DNA of 64,000 nt from NCBI RefSeq assembly GCF_004209755.1, contig NZ_CP035913.1:1922001-1986000 (forward strand), given 5' to 3'. The stretch comes from Pseudoduganella lutea. GTDB taxonomy: Bacteria; Pseudomonadota; Gammaproteobacteria; Burkholderiales; Burkholderiaceae_D. The notes under the pieces were generated by a model that was given only the letters and a program-made list of their open reading frames with translations, did no database searches and was not told where the DNA came from. Of this stretch, positions 56,317 to 64,000 are shown piece by piece (positions within the stretch are counted from its first letter, which is position 1; every line of letters starts with the position of its first letter). A program made the position numbers and the translations under genes.

Positions 56317-58058
56317 CACAGCGCCTCGTTGCCACCATCCTCCTGACCGCCCTTGGCACGGTCGCCATCGCCAAGACGCCGGTCGCCACCGGCACCGGCG
56401 GCGCGGTGGCAACGATCAGCGAGCAGGCTTCGCAGTCGGCGATCACGATCCTGGACCGGGGCGGCAACGCGATCGACGCGGCCGTGGCCGCGGCGGCCAC
56501 GCTGGGCGTGACCGACCCCTTCAGCTGCGGTATCGGCGGCGGGGGCTTCATGGTGGTGTACCTGGCGAAGGAAAAACGCGTGATCACGATCGATCACCGC
56601 GAAACGGCACCGGCGGCGTTCACGCCCGCGGTTTTCCTCGACAATGGCAAGGAGATGGATTTCGACACGGTCGTCGCCAGCGGCCAGTCCGTCGGCGTGC
56701 CGGGCACCGTTCGCGGGTGGGACGAAGCGCTGCGCCGCTACGGCACGATGTCGTTCCGGCAGGTGCTTTCGCCGGCAATCGACGTGGCCGGCAAGGGCTT
56801 CACGGTCAACACCAATTTCTCCCGCCTGGTCGACGAGAACACCGATAAATTCCGCCGTTTTCCGGCCACCGCCGCGCTATACCTGAAGGATGGCAAGGCC
56901 TTGCCGCCCGGTGCGCAGCTGAAGAATCCCGGCCTGGCGCAGGCCTACCGCACGCTGGCCAAGGGCGGCGTGAAGGCCTTCTACGAAGGGCCGATGGCGC
57001 GCGCGATCGTCGATGCCGTCAACCGCCCCGCCACCGCGCCGGGCGTCACCGTGCGCGGCGGCGCCATGACGCTGGCCGATCTGGCCAACTACGAAGCCCG
57101 CATCCGCCCACCGGTGCGCAGCACCTACCGCGGCCTTGAACTGTATGGCATGCCGCTGCCCAGCAGCGGCGGCGTGACCGTGTTCGAGGCCTTGAACATC
57201 CTCGAAGGCTGGGACCTGACAGCGCTGCCGCGCCCGCAGGCCGAGCACCTGTACCTGGAAGCGAGCCGCCTCGCGTTTGCCGACCGCAATGCGTATCTCG
57301 CCGATCCCGAATACATCGATGCGCCCGTCGCGGGCTTGCTCAGCAAGGAATATGCGGCGCAACGGCGCAAGCTCGTGGACATGAACCAGGCGGCCAGCGG
57401 CCCCGTGGCGGCCGGCGATCCCTATCCGTTCCAGCGCGATGCCAGCGTGCCGCTGCGTCCTGCTTCCCCTGCAGCACTGCGGCAGGAAAGTGCGCATACC
57501 ACGCACCTCACCGTCTCGGACAAGGAGGGCAACATCGTCTCCTACACGTTCACGATCGAATCGTGGGGCGGCAGCGGCATCGTGGTGCCCGGCTACGGCT
57601 TCCTGCTCAATAACGAGATGACCGATTTCGATTTCGCCGGCCCCGCGCCGAACGTGCCCGAGGCGGGCAAGCGCCCGCGCAGCAGCATGGCGCCGACGAT
57701 CGCGCTGAAGGATGGCAAGCCGGCGTTCACGATCGGCAGTCCGGGTGGCGCCACGATCATCACGACCGTGCTGCAGACGATCGTCAACCACGTCGATCTC
57801 GGCATGCGCATGGACCAGGCCATCGACGCGCCCCGCCTTTCCGAGCGCAATGGCACGGCCACAGATGTGGAACCGGGCTTCGCCGGCAGCCCGCAGGCGG
57901 CGGCACTGGCGCCGTTCCGGCAACGCTGGGCCGCCAAACCGGAAGAAATCGGCGCCGCCAATGCGCTCGTGTTCAATCCGGACGGCACCGTGACCGCTGT
58001 CAGCGAAGGCCACCGCCACGGCATCGGCAGCGCGCTGGTGCAGAAACGCGCGCACTGA
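56313..58058 (+). CDS. ggt: Gamma-glutamyltranspeptidase
   Basis: A 581-residue periplasmic N-terminal-nucleophile hydrolase that cleaves gamma-glutamyl bonds of glutathione or transfers the glutamyl group. A signal peptide (cleavage near AIAK) is followed by GGGGFMVVY, HRETAP, and the processing site SAHTTHLTV, with Thr396 as expected nucleophile of the small subunit. SSMAPTIALKDGKP and IGSPGGATIITTVLQTI follow. The length is normal. It is coupled to the upstream lipoprotein. Confidence 0.95.
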   Translation: MTQRLVATILLTALGTVAIAKTPVATGTGGAVATISEQASQSAITILDRGGNAIDAAVAAAATLGVTDPFSCGIGGGGFMVVYLAKEKRVITIDHRETAPAAFTPAVFLDNGKEMDFDTVVASGQSVGVPGTVRGWDEALRRYGTMSFRQVLSPAIDVAGKGFTVNTNFSRLVDENTDKFRRFPATAALYLKDGKALPPGAQLKNPGLAQAYRTLAKGGVKAFYEGPMARAIVDAVNRPATAPGVTVRGGAMTLADLANYEARIRPPVRSTYRGLELYGMPLPSSGGVTVFEALNILEGWDLTALPRPQAEHLYLEASRLAFADRNAYLADPEYIDAPVAGLLSKEYAAQRRKLVDMNQAASGPVAAGDPYPFQRDASVPLRPASPAALRQESAHTTHLTVSDKEGNIVSYTFTIESWGGSGIVVPGYGFLLNNEMTDFDFAGPAPNVPEAGKRPRSSMAPTIALKDGKPAFTIGSPGGATIITTVLQTIVNHVDLGMRMDQAIDAPRLSERNGTATDVEPGFAGSPQAAALAPFRQRWAAKPEEIGAANALVFNPDGTVTAVSEGHRHGIGSALVQKRAH

Positions 58059-58183
58059 CGGCGCACCGGAGTACAGGCTCAATTTTGCCGGGCATTTTCT
58101 TCACGGCGTTTTACCCTTTTTTACCGGGTTTTGCCCGTTGTGAGCGGATTGCCGCCTAGCCAACACTCGGCATTCCAGTTATG

Positions 58184-58200
58184 ATGAGAATCGTTCTCAT
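58184..58200. promoter_or_regulatory. Fur box upstream of the siderophore receptor
   Basis: ATGAGAA-TCG-TTCTCAT, a perfect 7-3-7 dyad, followed by another half-site TTCTCATT (58200-58207), the layout of Fur sites with overlapping hexamers. It ends 18 bases before the receptor ATG, so iron-dependent repression is expected. Confidence 0.85.
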
Positions 58201-58218
58201 TCTCATTACTGGAAATCC

Positions 58219-60336
58219 ATGCTGCTCCCGACCTTCTCCCTGCGCCCCACTCCCCTCGCCCTGGCCGCCGCGCTGTTGTGCGGCACCGCCCAGGCCGCCC
58301 CGGACACCCCGGTGGCGGAAGAACCCGAGCAGCAGATGCAGACGGTCGTCGTGCAAGGCACCGCGGAGGCGCTAAGCTATACGGCGAGAAGCAGCACGGG
58401 TTCGGCACGGCTCGACCTGGCGCTGCGCGAAACGCCGCAATCGGTGTCCGTTGTCACGCGCGCGAAGCTGGACGACTTCCAGCTCGATTCCGTCAACGAC
58501 ATGCTGGAAACCGTGACCGGCGTCACCGTGGAGCGCGTGGAAAACGACCGCACCTACTACACGGCGCGCGGCTTCGACATCACGAATTTCCAGTACGACG
58601 GCGTGGGCACGCCGTTCGTATTCGGCCTCGTGATGGGCGACCTGGACACGGTGATGTACGACCGCGTCGACGTCGTGCGCGGCGCCAACGGATTGATGTC
58701 CGCTACCGGCAACCCGTCGGCCACCGTCAACTTCCTGCGCAAGCGTCCGACGGTCCCGTTCCAGGCATCGGCGAACGTCACGGTCGGCTCGTGGGACAGG
58801 AAGCGCGTGGAAGCCGACATCTCCGGTGCCCTGAACGAGGCGGGCACGGTCTCGGCCCGCATCGTCGGCGCCTACGAGGATGGCGACTCGTACCTCGACC
58901 GCTATTCGGCGAAGAAGAAGGTGTTCTACGGCGTGGTGGAGGCAAAGCTGGACAAGGACACCACGCTGACCGTGGGCCACGCCAGCCAGGTCAACGATAC
59001 GAAGGGCGGCATGTGGGGCGCGCTGCCGCTGATCTATTCGGACGGCACGCCGACCGACCTGCCGACCGGCTATTCGACGGCCGCCGACTGGACGCGCAAC
59101 CACGTCAACAACCAGCGCACGTTCGCGGAACTCGTCCACCAGTTCGGCAACGGCTGGCGTGCCCAGGTCACCGCCACCCGCAACACGACGAAAACAGACG
59201 GCAAGCTGTTCTACACCTATGGCGAGGTCGATGCGGCCACCGGCCTTGGCCTGGTATCGTACCCGTCGCTGTACGCGTCGAACCTGAAGCAGAACCTGCT
59301 CGACGCTTCCGCGACGGGCCAGTTCACGCTGGGCGGGCGCCAGCATGACCTGGCGTTTGGCGCCAACTGGTCGCGCTCCACGCTGGACGACGTGTCGCAC
59401 TACGGCCAGGGCATCGGCACGCCGCTCGTACCGCTGGACCAGTGGACCGGCAGCTACCCGGAACCGGCCTTCGATTTCGCGACCGATGGCAGCGCCTACG
59501 TGGACAAGCGCAAGTCCGCCTACGTGGCCGCAAGGTTCAACATCACCGAGCCCTTGAAACTGATCACCGGCTTCACGCACACGAAGGCGGACAGCACCGG
59601 CACCGCGTATGGCGCGACCAAGTTCAAGTCGAATGCCAAGACCACGCCCTACGTGGGCCTGACCTACGAGCTGACGCCGGCGCTGACCGCGTACACGAGC
59701 TACACGGAGATCTTCAACCCGCAAAGCGAGACCGATGGAAGCGGCGCCACGCTCGACCCGATGGAAGGCCGCACGGCGGAGGCGGGCATCAAGGGCGAGT
59801 GGTTCGGCGGCAAGCTCAATGCCGCCGCCTCGGTCTACAGGACGAAGCAGTTGAACACCGCCGAGCAGGCGGGCTTCACCAGCGCCGGCAAGGCCTGGTA
59901 CCGCGGCATCGATGCCGAATCGAAGGGGGTCGAATTCGACGTCTCGGGCGAGCTGGCGAAGGGGCTGCAGGTCAGCACCGGCTTCTCGGTGATGAACCTG
60001 GAAGACCCGGATGGCAATACCGTCAAGACCTACATGCCGCGCCGCCTGCTGCGCGCATCGGCCACGTACCAGGTGCCGTCGCTGCCGCAGCTGCGCCTGG
60101 GCGCGAACGTCAACTGGCAGGACGACATCTACCGCAACGAAGCGAACGGCGTGATCCGCCAGCCGTCGTATGCCACGCTGGGCCTGATGGGGCGCTACGA
60201 CATCGACCGGCACCTGTCGGTGGCCGTCAACGTCAACAACGTGACGGACAAGCGCTACCTCACGAGCCTGTACTGGAGCCAGAGCTATTACGCGGCGCCG
60301 CGCAACGCAAGCGTGACGCTGAACTGGAAGTACTGA
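58219..60336 (+). CDS. TonB-dependent siderophore receptor (FhuE/FpvA-like)
   Basis: A 705-residue outer-membrane receptor. A signal peptide (cleavage near AQAAP), a plug (about 50-165; MQTVVVQG, RETPQSVSVVTRAKLDDFQ, GFDITNFQYDGVGTPF) and a barrel ending in VTLNWKY with terminal Tyr. The GLMSATGNPSATVNFLRKRP segment is typical for ferric-siderophore receptors of the FhuE/FpvA group. A Fur box lies directly upstream. Ligand unknown; hydroxamate type is possible. No siderophore synthesis genes are seen. Confidence 0.92.
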   Translation: MLLPTFSLRPTPLALAAALLCGTAQAAPDTPVAEEPEQQMQTVVVQGTAEALSYTARSSTGSARLDLALRETPQSVSVVTRAKLDDFQLDSVNDMLETVTGVTVERVENDRTYYTARGFDITNFQYDGVGTPFVFGLVMGDLDTVMYDRVDVVRGANGLMSATGNPSATVNFLRKRPTVPFQASANVTVGSWDRKRVEADISGALNEAGTVSARIVGAYEDGDSYLDRYSAKKKVFYGVVEAKLDKDTTLTVGHASQVNDTKGGMWGALPLIYSDGTPTDLPTGYSTAADWTRNHVNNQRTFAELVHQFGNGWRAQVTATRNTTKTDGKLFYTYGEVDAATGLGLVSYPSLYASNLKQNLLDASATGQFTLGGRQHDLAFGANWSRSTLDDVSHYGQGIGTPLVPLDQWTGSYPEPAFDFATDGSAYVDKRKSAYVAARFNITEPLKLITGFTHTKADSTGTAYGATKFKSNAKTTPYVGLTYELTPALTAYTSYTEIFNPQSETDGSGATLDPMEGRTAEAGIKGEWFGGKLNAAASVYRTKQLNTAEQAGFTSAGKAWYRGIDAESKGVEFDVSGELAKGLQVSTGFSVMNLEDPDGNTVKTYMPRRLLRASATYQVPSLPQLRLGANVNWQDDIYRNEANGVIRQPSYATLGLMGRYDIDRHLSVAVNVNNVTDKRYLTSLYWSQSYYAAPRNASVTLNWKY

Positions 60337-60359
60337 CGCGGCGGCGCTTCTGCCCTTCG

Positions 60360-60393
60360 TTTCAACCCTCGGTTTCAACCCTCAGTTTCAACC
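60360..60393. repeat. 13-bp tandem repeat behind the siderophore receptor
   Basis: TTTCAACCCTC occurs twice, and TTTCAACC a third time, in a 13-bp period (TTTCAACCCTCGG, TTTCAACCCTCAG, TTTCAACC). It overlaps the last codon of the convergent ABM gene. Confidence 0.7.
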
Positions 60394-60732
60394 ATGATGG
60401 GCGCGGGAATCGGCCGGCGCCTCTTCCCGCTCGCGCATGCCGTAGTCGCGAATGACGCCGGCGATGCGCAGCCGGTAATCGGCGAACAGCACTTCGCGTC
60501 CCGCCTGCTGCGCGGCGCGGTGCGCCTCGAGGGTGCGCCACTGCGCCAGCGCCGCCTCGTCGCGGAAGAACGACAGCGACAGCAGCTTGCCAGGGTCGGC
60601 CAGGCTCTGGAAACGCTCGATGGAGAGGAAGCCGTCGATGTCTTCCAACAGCGGCCGCAGCGCGGCGGCGTGGTCCAGGTATGCCTGCCTGCCGCCAGGG
60701 TGCGGCATCACTTCGAAGATCACGGCGATCAT
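60388..60732 (-). CDS. ABM-domain (antibiotic biosynthesis monooxygenase) protein
   Basis: A 114-residue ferredoxin-like alpha/beta barrel protein. Typical features are IAVIFEVMPHPGGRQAYLDHA, FLSIERFQSLADPGKLLSLSFFRDEAAL with W and H later (QWRTLEAHRAAQ), and YRLRIAGVIRDYG. Family members oxidise polyketides without cofactors, or degrade heme. The start at 60732 overlaps the P450 stop by 4 nt, so the two are coupled. It may act on the same substrate as the P450-like protein, or handle its heme; both are inference. Confidence 0.85.
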   Translation of the reverse strand: MIAVIFEVMPHPGGRQAYLDHAAALRPLLEDIDGFLSIERFQSLADPGKLLSLSFFRDEAALAQWRTLEAHRAAQQAGREVLFADYRLRIAGVIRDYGMREREEAPADSRAHHG

Positions 60733-61793
60733 TGTTCACTCTCTTCGATGAAGACGGGCATGCGGGCATTCACGGATGGCCGGTAGCGCCAGGCCACGCG
60801 GGGCAAGGGCCCGGCTGCATCCAGTGCCCGCAAGGCTTCCATCACGATGGTGCGTGCCAGCCGCTGGCCCGGGCAGGCGTGGCGGCCTTCGCCGAAGCCG
60901 GTCGTTCCCGCCAGCACCAGCAGCAGCGCGTGGCCGGCCGGCACGTGCGCACCGGCAATGCGGATGTCGCTGGCCGTGAACCGCCGCGTGTTGTGGATGG
61001 CCGGATCGCGTGCCATCACGGCCGGCACCAGCGCGGCGGGTTCGTTCGCGTCGCCACGCAAACGGGCAACGATGCAATTGCCGAGCAGCCCGGCCGTGGC
61101 CTCGAAAGTCTGCGTCATCAGGCCTGCCAGGTTGGCCAGCAATGCATGCTCGTCCGGCCACTGGGCGCCGGTCACGCCGGCCAGCAAGGCTGTCCGTGGC
61201 GCCTCCCGCTCGCGGCGGCGCAGCGCATCCAACAGTGCCGTCGCCGCTTCGTGCGCCGCCGCGATCCCGGCCGCGGAAACCAGCGGCGACAGGCATGCCA
61301 CGTAGCGGGACACCAGGTCCGCGATGCGCGGCAAGTCTTCGTCTGCAAAGCCCAGCAGGCTGGCGACCGTGCGCACCGGCGCGCCGCGGACAAACGCATC
61401 GAGCGTCGTCGCATCGCGCACATCGGCCGCCATGCGCGCGGCAACGCATGCCGTGCGGTCCGTCAAAGCCGCCTCCGGCAGCGCCGCCAGCGCCCCTTGC
61501 AGCGCCGCCTTGGGCGCGGCATGGCGTGCGCCATCGTTCATGCGCACCAGCGCGCCGAACAGGTCGCCCGCGGGGCCGGCCAGCGCGGCCGGCACCGGTT
61601 CATGCATCGGCCGCACGCGGCAATCGGGATGCGCCAGCAGTTCCCGCACGGTACCCGGGTGCGCGGCAACCCACAGCCGCAGCCGCTCGTCGTAACGCGG
61701 TACCGGGTCCGCGGCCAGCACCGCGTACCAGGGATAAGGGTCCGTGCGGGTAACCGCCGCCACCGCGTCCGCGGGCCACTGATCGTTGTCCAT
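60729..61793 (-). CDS. Short atypical cytochrome P450-like protein
   Basis: A 354-residue protein with a clear P450 heme-binding loop FGEGRHACPG (300-309, Cys307), a C-helix-like MNDGARHAAPKAAL (85-98) and an I-helix-like TFEATAGLLGN (229-239). Bacterial P450s have about 400 residues. Two landmarks are missing: the ExxR motif of helix K (Ala258 and Ala261 at the expected places) and about 20 residues of the meander between LLLVLAG and the heme loop. The acid-alcohol pair is Glu-Ala. The frame is intact, so this is not a fresh frameshift. The start at 61793 has AAAGGAA before it. A heme protein with non-classical chemistry is likely. Confidence 0.8.
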   Translation of the reverse strand: MDNDQWPADAVAAVTRTDPYPWYAVLAADPVPRYDERLRLWVAAHPGTVRELLAHPDCRVRPMHEPVPAALAGPAGDLFGALVRMNDGARHAAPKAALQGALAALPEAALTDRTACVAARMAADVRDATTLDAFVRGAPVRTVASLLGFADEDLPRIADLVSRYVACLSPLVSAAGIAAAHEAATALLDALRRREREAPRTALLAGVTGAQWPDEHALLANLAGLMTQTFEATAGLLGNCIVARLRGDANEPAALVPAVMARDPAIHNTRRFTASDIRIAGAHVPAGHALLLVLAGTTGFGEGRHACPGQRLARTIVMEALRALDAAGPLPRVAWRYRPSVNARMPVFIEESEQ

Positions 61794-61868
61794 GCTTGTT
61801 CCTTTGCTTGACGGGAGGGATGCAGTATCCTGAAAAAACCACGCCGATACTTCGCCCGGGACCGAATC

Positions 61869-62627
61869 ATGGATGCAGCACGCGCCGGCGCACCGGCCAC
61901 CGCTACCAACATCACCGCCGACGATCGCCTGGCCCGCATTGCCGCGGCCATCGCCGAACCGGCCCGCGCGCGCATGCTGTGCAGCCTGCTCGATGGCCAT
62001 GCGCGCACTAGCACCGAACTGTCGGTGGTGGCCGGCATCGGCCCGTCCACCGCCAGCGCGCACCTGGCGCGCCTGCACGACGAAGGCCTGCTGCGCCAGC
62101 TCGCGCAGGGCCGGCACCGCTACTACAGCCTGGCAGGCGGCGACGTGGCCGCCGCGCTGGAAGCGCTGCTCGTCGTCGCCGGCGTGCAGCGCACACCGTT
62201 CGTTGCAACGGCGCCGGACCGGTTGCGTGAAGCGCGCACCTGCTACGACCACATGGCCGGCGCACTGGCCGTGCTGCTCAACGATCACTTCCTGGCGGCG
62301 GGCTGGCTCGTCGAGGACGAAGGCGCCTACCTGCTGTCGGCCGCCGGAGAAGAGCGTTTCGCCGCGCTGGGGCTCGACATCGCCGCCCTGCGCGGCCAGC
62401 GCCGCCGCTTCGCCTGCCCTTGCCTGGACTGGAGCGAACGCCGGCAGCACCTGGGTGGCGCACTCGGCGCGGCGCTGCTGCGCCTTGCATTGCACAAGGG
62501 CTGGGTCGAGCAGGACCTGGACAGCCGCGCCCTGGGCGTTCCGGCACAGGGCCGGCGGCGCATGCTGGCCGCGCTCGGCATGGCCGGAAAATCCACGCCG
62601 AAAGTCCGCGCCGTAAGTCCGACTTAA
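61869..62627 (+). CDS. ArsR-family regulator with C-terminal extension
   Basis: A 252-residue regulator. A winged helix (about 18-85: ARARMLCSLLDGHARTSTEL, then STASAHLARLHDEGLLRQLAQGRHRYYSLAG) is followed by a 150-residue extension with the conserved-looking block CPCLDWSERRQHLGGALGAAL. Plain ArsR proteins have about 100 residues, so the added domain may sense a ligand or redox state through its Cys pair. It is divergent from the P450-ABM pair with a 75-base gap that carries an AGTATC / GATACT dyad (61824-61829 and 61846-61851), a candidate operator. Confidence 0.85.
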   Translation: MDAARAGAPATATNITADDRLARIAAAIAEPARARMLCSLLDGHARTSTELSVVAGIGPSTASAHLARLHDEGLLRQLAQGRHRYYSLAGGDVAAALEALLVVAGVQRTPFVATAPDRLREARTCYDHMAGALAVLLNDHFLAAGWLVEDEGAYLLSAAGEERFAALGLDIAALRGQRRRFACPCLDWSERRQHLGGALGAALLRLALHKGWVEQDLDSRALGVPAQGRRRMLAALGMAGKSTPKVRAVSPT

Positions 62628-62672
62628 GAACCACATTTGAAGATGGGATTCCACAACCATCCGGGGGATCAC

Positions 62673-63344
62673 ATGAAAGAAGCCTTCCGCGCCAACAAGG
62701 GATTCATCGCCTTCCTGCTGCTGTTCGGGATCTTCCGCACCGCCGTGGCGGACTGGAATCCGATTCCTTCCGCATCGATGCGCCCCAACCTGCTCGAGGG
62801 CGACGTGGTGTTCGTCAACCGCCTCGCCTACGACGTGAAGATTCCCCTCACCGACATTTCGCTGGCGCGCACCGGCGAGCCCCGCCGCGGCGACGTCGTC
62901 ACGTTCTCGTCGCCCAAGGATGGCACGCGGCTCATCAAGTGCATCGCCGCGCTGCCCGGCGACACCGTGGAGATGCGTGGCGAGCGACTGCTGATCAACG
63001 GCCGCCAGGCCGACTACACGGTGCTCGGCAACGGCACCGAGCATATCGCCGCGCTGGGCGATCTCGCGGCATTGCACCTGCGCGAACGCAGCGGCGACGC
63101 CGACTACCGGATCCAGGTGCTGCCCCAGGTGCGCGCGATGCGCGACTTCGGCCCCGTGACGGTGCCGCGCGACAGTTACCTGATGCTGGGCGATAACCGC
63201 GACAACAGCGGCGATTCGCGCGTGTTCGGCACCGTGCCGCGCGCGTTGCTGATCGGCCGCGCCGAACGCGTGCTTGTTTCCGCCGACATCCTCGGCAACT
63301 GGGCGCCGCGCACCGACCGCATCGGCATGAGCCTGCGCCAGTAA
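62673..63344 (+). CDS. lepB: Signal peptidase I, solitary
   Basis: A 223-residue type I signal peptidase that removes Sec signal peptides. One membrane helix (about 8-26), the catalytic Ser in PSASMRPNLLEGDVVFVN, the general-base Lys in RLIKCIAALPGD, and the box E MLGDNRDNSGDSR. E. coli LepB is longer (324) with two helices. GGGGGA before the ATG at 62673 supports this start over the upstream ATG at 62637. It is not beside lepA, rnc or era, so it is probably an additional copy; its clients are unknown. Confidence 0.88.
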   Translation: MKEAFRANKGFIAFLLLFGIFRTAVADWNPIPSASMRPNLLEGDVVFVNRLAYDVKIPLTDISLARTGEPRRGDVVTFSSPKDGTRLIKCIAALPGDTVEMRGERLLINGRQADYTVLGNGTEHIAALGDLAALHLRERSGDADYRIQVLPQVRAMRDFGPVTVPRDSYLMLGDNRDNSGDSRVFGTVPRALLIGRAERVLVSADILGNWAPRTDRIGMSLRQ

Positions 63345-63390
63345 TGACTCAATGTTAAGATCGGCGCTCCCCACCTGAACCGGGAGCGAC

Positions 63391-64000
63391 ATGATCGAAT
63401 TCGATGGCCTGGCCAAGCGCTACGGCGACTACGAAGCGGTGCGCCCGCTGACGCTCGCCGTGCGGCGTGGCGAAGTATTCGGCTTTCTCGGCCCGAACGG
63501 CGCCGGTAAGACCACCACGATCCGCATGATGATGGGCATCCTCGTGCCCAGCGCCGGCCGCGTGCTGGTCGACGGCCTCGACTGCCATGGCGAGGCGGCG
63601 GACGTGAAGCGCCACGTCGGCTACCTGCCGGACAACCCGATCTTCTACGATTACCTGCGCGGGCGGGAGATCCTGCAGTTCGTCGGCGAGATGCACGGCC
63701 TGCCGCGGCGCGCCGCCGCCGAGCGCGCCGATGCCCTGCTGGCCGAATTCGGCCTCGATGAAGTGTCCGAGGAATTCGCCGTCAACTACTCGATGGGCAT
63801 GAAGAAGAAGCTGGGCCTGGCCTGCGCGCTGGTGCACGACCCGGCGGTACTGATCCTCGACGAACCGATCAACGGCCTCGATCCCCGCGCCGCGCGCGAC
63901 GTGCAGGAACTGCTCGTGGGCCGCGCGGCCGCCGGCAAGACGATCTTTGTCTCCACCCACCTGCTCGACATGGCGCAGCGCATGTGCGATCGCGTGGGCA
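63391..64000 (+). CDS. ABC transporter ATP-binding protein (partial)
   Basis: The first 203 codons of an ATPase; the rest lies beyond the right edge. Walker A GPNGAGKTTTIR (about 35-46), a Q-loop replaced by GYLPDNP, the signature YSMGMKKKLGLACALVHDP and Walker B VLILDEPINGLDP. This is the CcmA/NatA-like exporter group, typically paired with an ABC-2 permease. GGGAG precedes the ATG. It starts 46 bases after lepB on the same strand. Confidence 0.9.
   Translation, partial: MIEFDGLAKRYGDYEAVRPLTLAVRRGEVFGFLGPNGAGKTTTIRMMMGILVPSAGRVLVDGLDCHGEAADVKRHVGYLPDNPIFYDYLRGREILQFVGEMHGLPRRAAAERADALLAEFGLDEVSEEFAVNYSMGMKKKLGLACALVHDPAVLILDEPINGLDPRAARDVQELLVGRAAAGKTIFVSTHLLDMAQRMCDRVG

Noticed and set aside
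60729..63416. 895-residue minus-strand frame that would extend the P450-like protein
   Set aside because: The upstream part is antisense to the ArsR and lepB genes. A ribosome site and family-like start place the true beginning at 61793.

Overview
The window reads as the chromosome of a high-GC betaproteobacterium of the Oxalobacteraceae (Massilia / Pseudoduganella / Duganella type). This is an inference from the high GC content, the complete dcw division cluster with the betaproteobacterial lpxC-dciA-secA-argJ-zapD-coaE-pilD neighbourhood, PEP-CTERM proteins, and many TonB receptors and porins. No tRNA, rRNA operon, CRISPR array, transposase or phage gene was seen. The only structural RNA is RNase P RNA (rnpB).

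Layout. (1) 1-5651: a sucrose-uptake locus of the Xanthomonas sux type on the minus strand: LacI regulator, TonB receptor, amylosucrase, and the start of an MFS sugar transporter, with two LacI-type operators in front of the receptor gene. (2) 5795-11057: pilD-coaE-zapD-yacG on plus, facing mutT-DUF815 ATPase-argJ on minus, with a REP-like palindrome between the convergent groups. (3) 11392-13555: a porin, a mini phosphate-binding-like protein and a GNAT acetyltransferase. (4) 13620-18088: secA, the helicase-loader gene dciA, and lpxC. (5) 18176-22229: an accessory insert with an EamA transporter, a bacterial SET-domain methyltransferase, two tandem PEP-CTERM proteins and a peroxiredoxin. (6) 22471-39733: fifteen dcw genes, all minus strand, from mraZ to ftsZ, mostly with 1-4 nt overlaps. 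A four-box MraZ operator precedes mraZ. (7) 39846-40591: an AT-richer stretch without genes. (8) 40592-42427: glpK, only about ten bases downstream of rnpB. (9) 42557-51339: accessory metabolism and sensing: a thiamine-diphosphate enzyme, a porin, a chemoreceptor, a TauD-like dioxygenase, an AEC transporter and a MerR/cobalamin-binding regulator resembling the CarH/LitR photoreceptors. (10) 51510-55554: ftsY-ftsE-ftsX-rpoH, with a CIRCE heat-shock operator in the rpoH leader. (11) 55852-64000: lipoprotein plus gamma-glutamyltransferase, a Fur-box-controlled siderophore receptor, an unusual short P450 coupled to an ABM monooxygenase and faced by an ArsR regulator, a solitary signal peptidase I, and the start of an ABC transporter ATPase gene.

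How the parts work together. Region 6 makes peptidoglycan precursors and the divisome. Regions 2, 4 and 10 add ZapD, FtsEX, Sec export, lipid A synthesis and sigma-32, so most of the window is cell-envelope and division housekeeping. The accessory pieces between these conserved blocks deal mainly with nutrient capture and sensing. The observations most worth following are the P450-like protein that lacks ExxR and the meander (60729-61793), the CarH-like regulator with twin palindromes upstream, CIRCE control of rpoH, the compact four-repeat MraZ operator, the rnpB-glpK junction, and a 64-bp symmetric repeat at 55608-55671.
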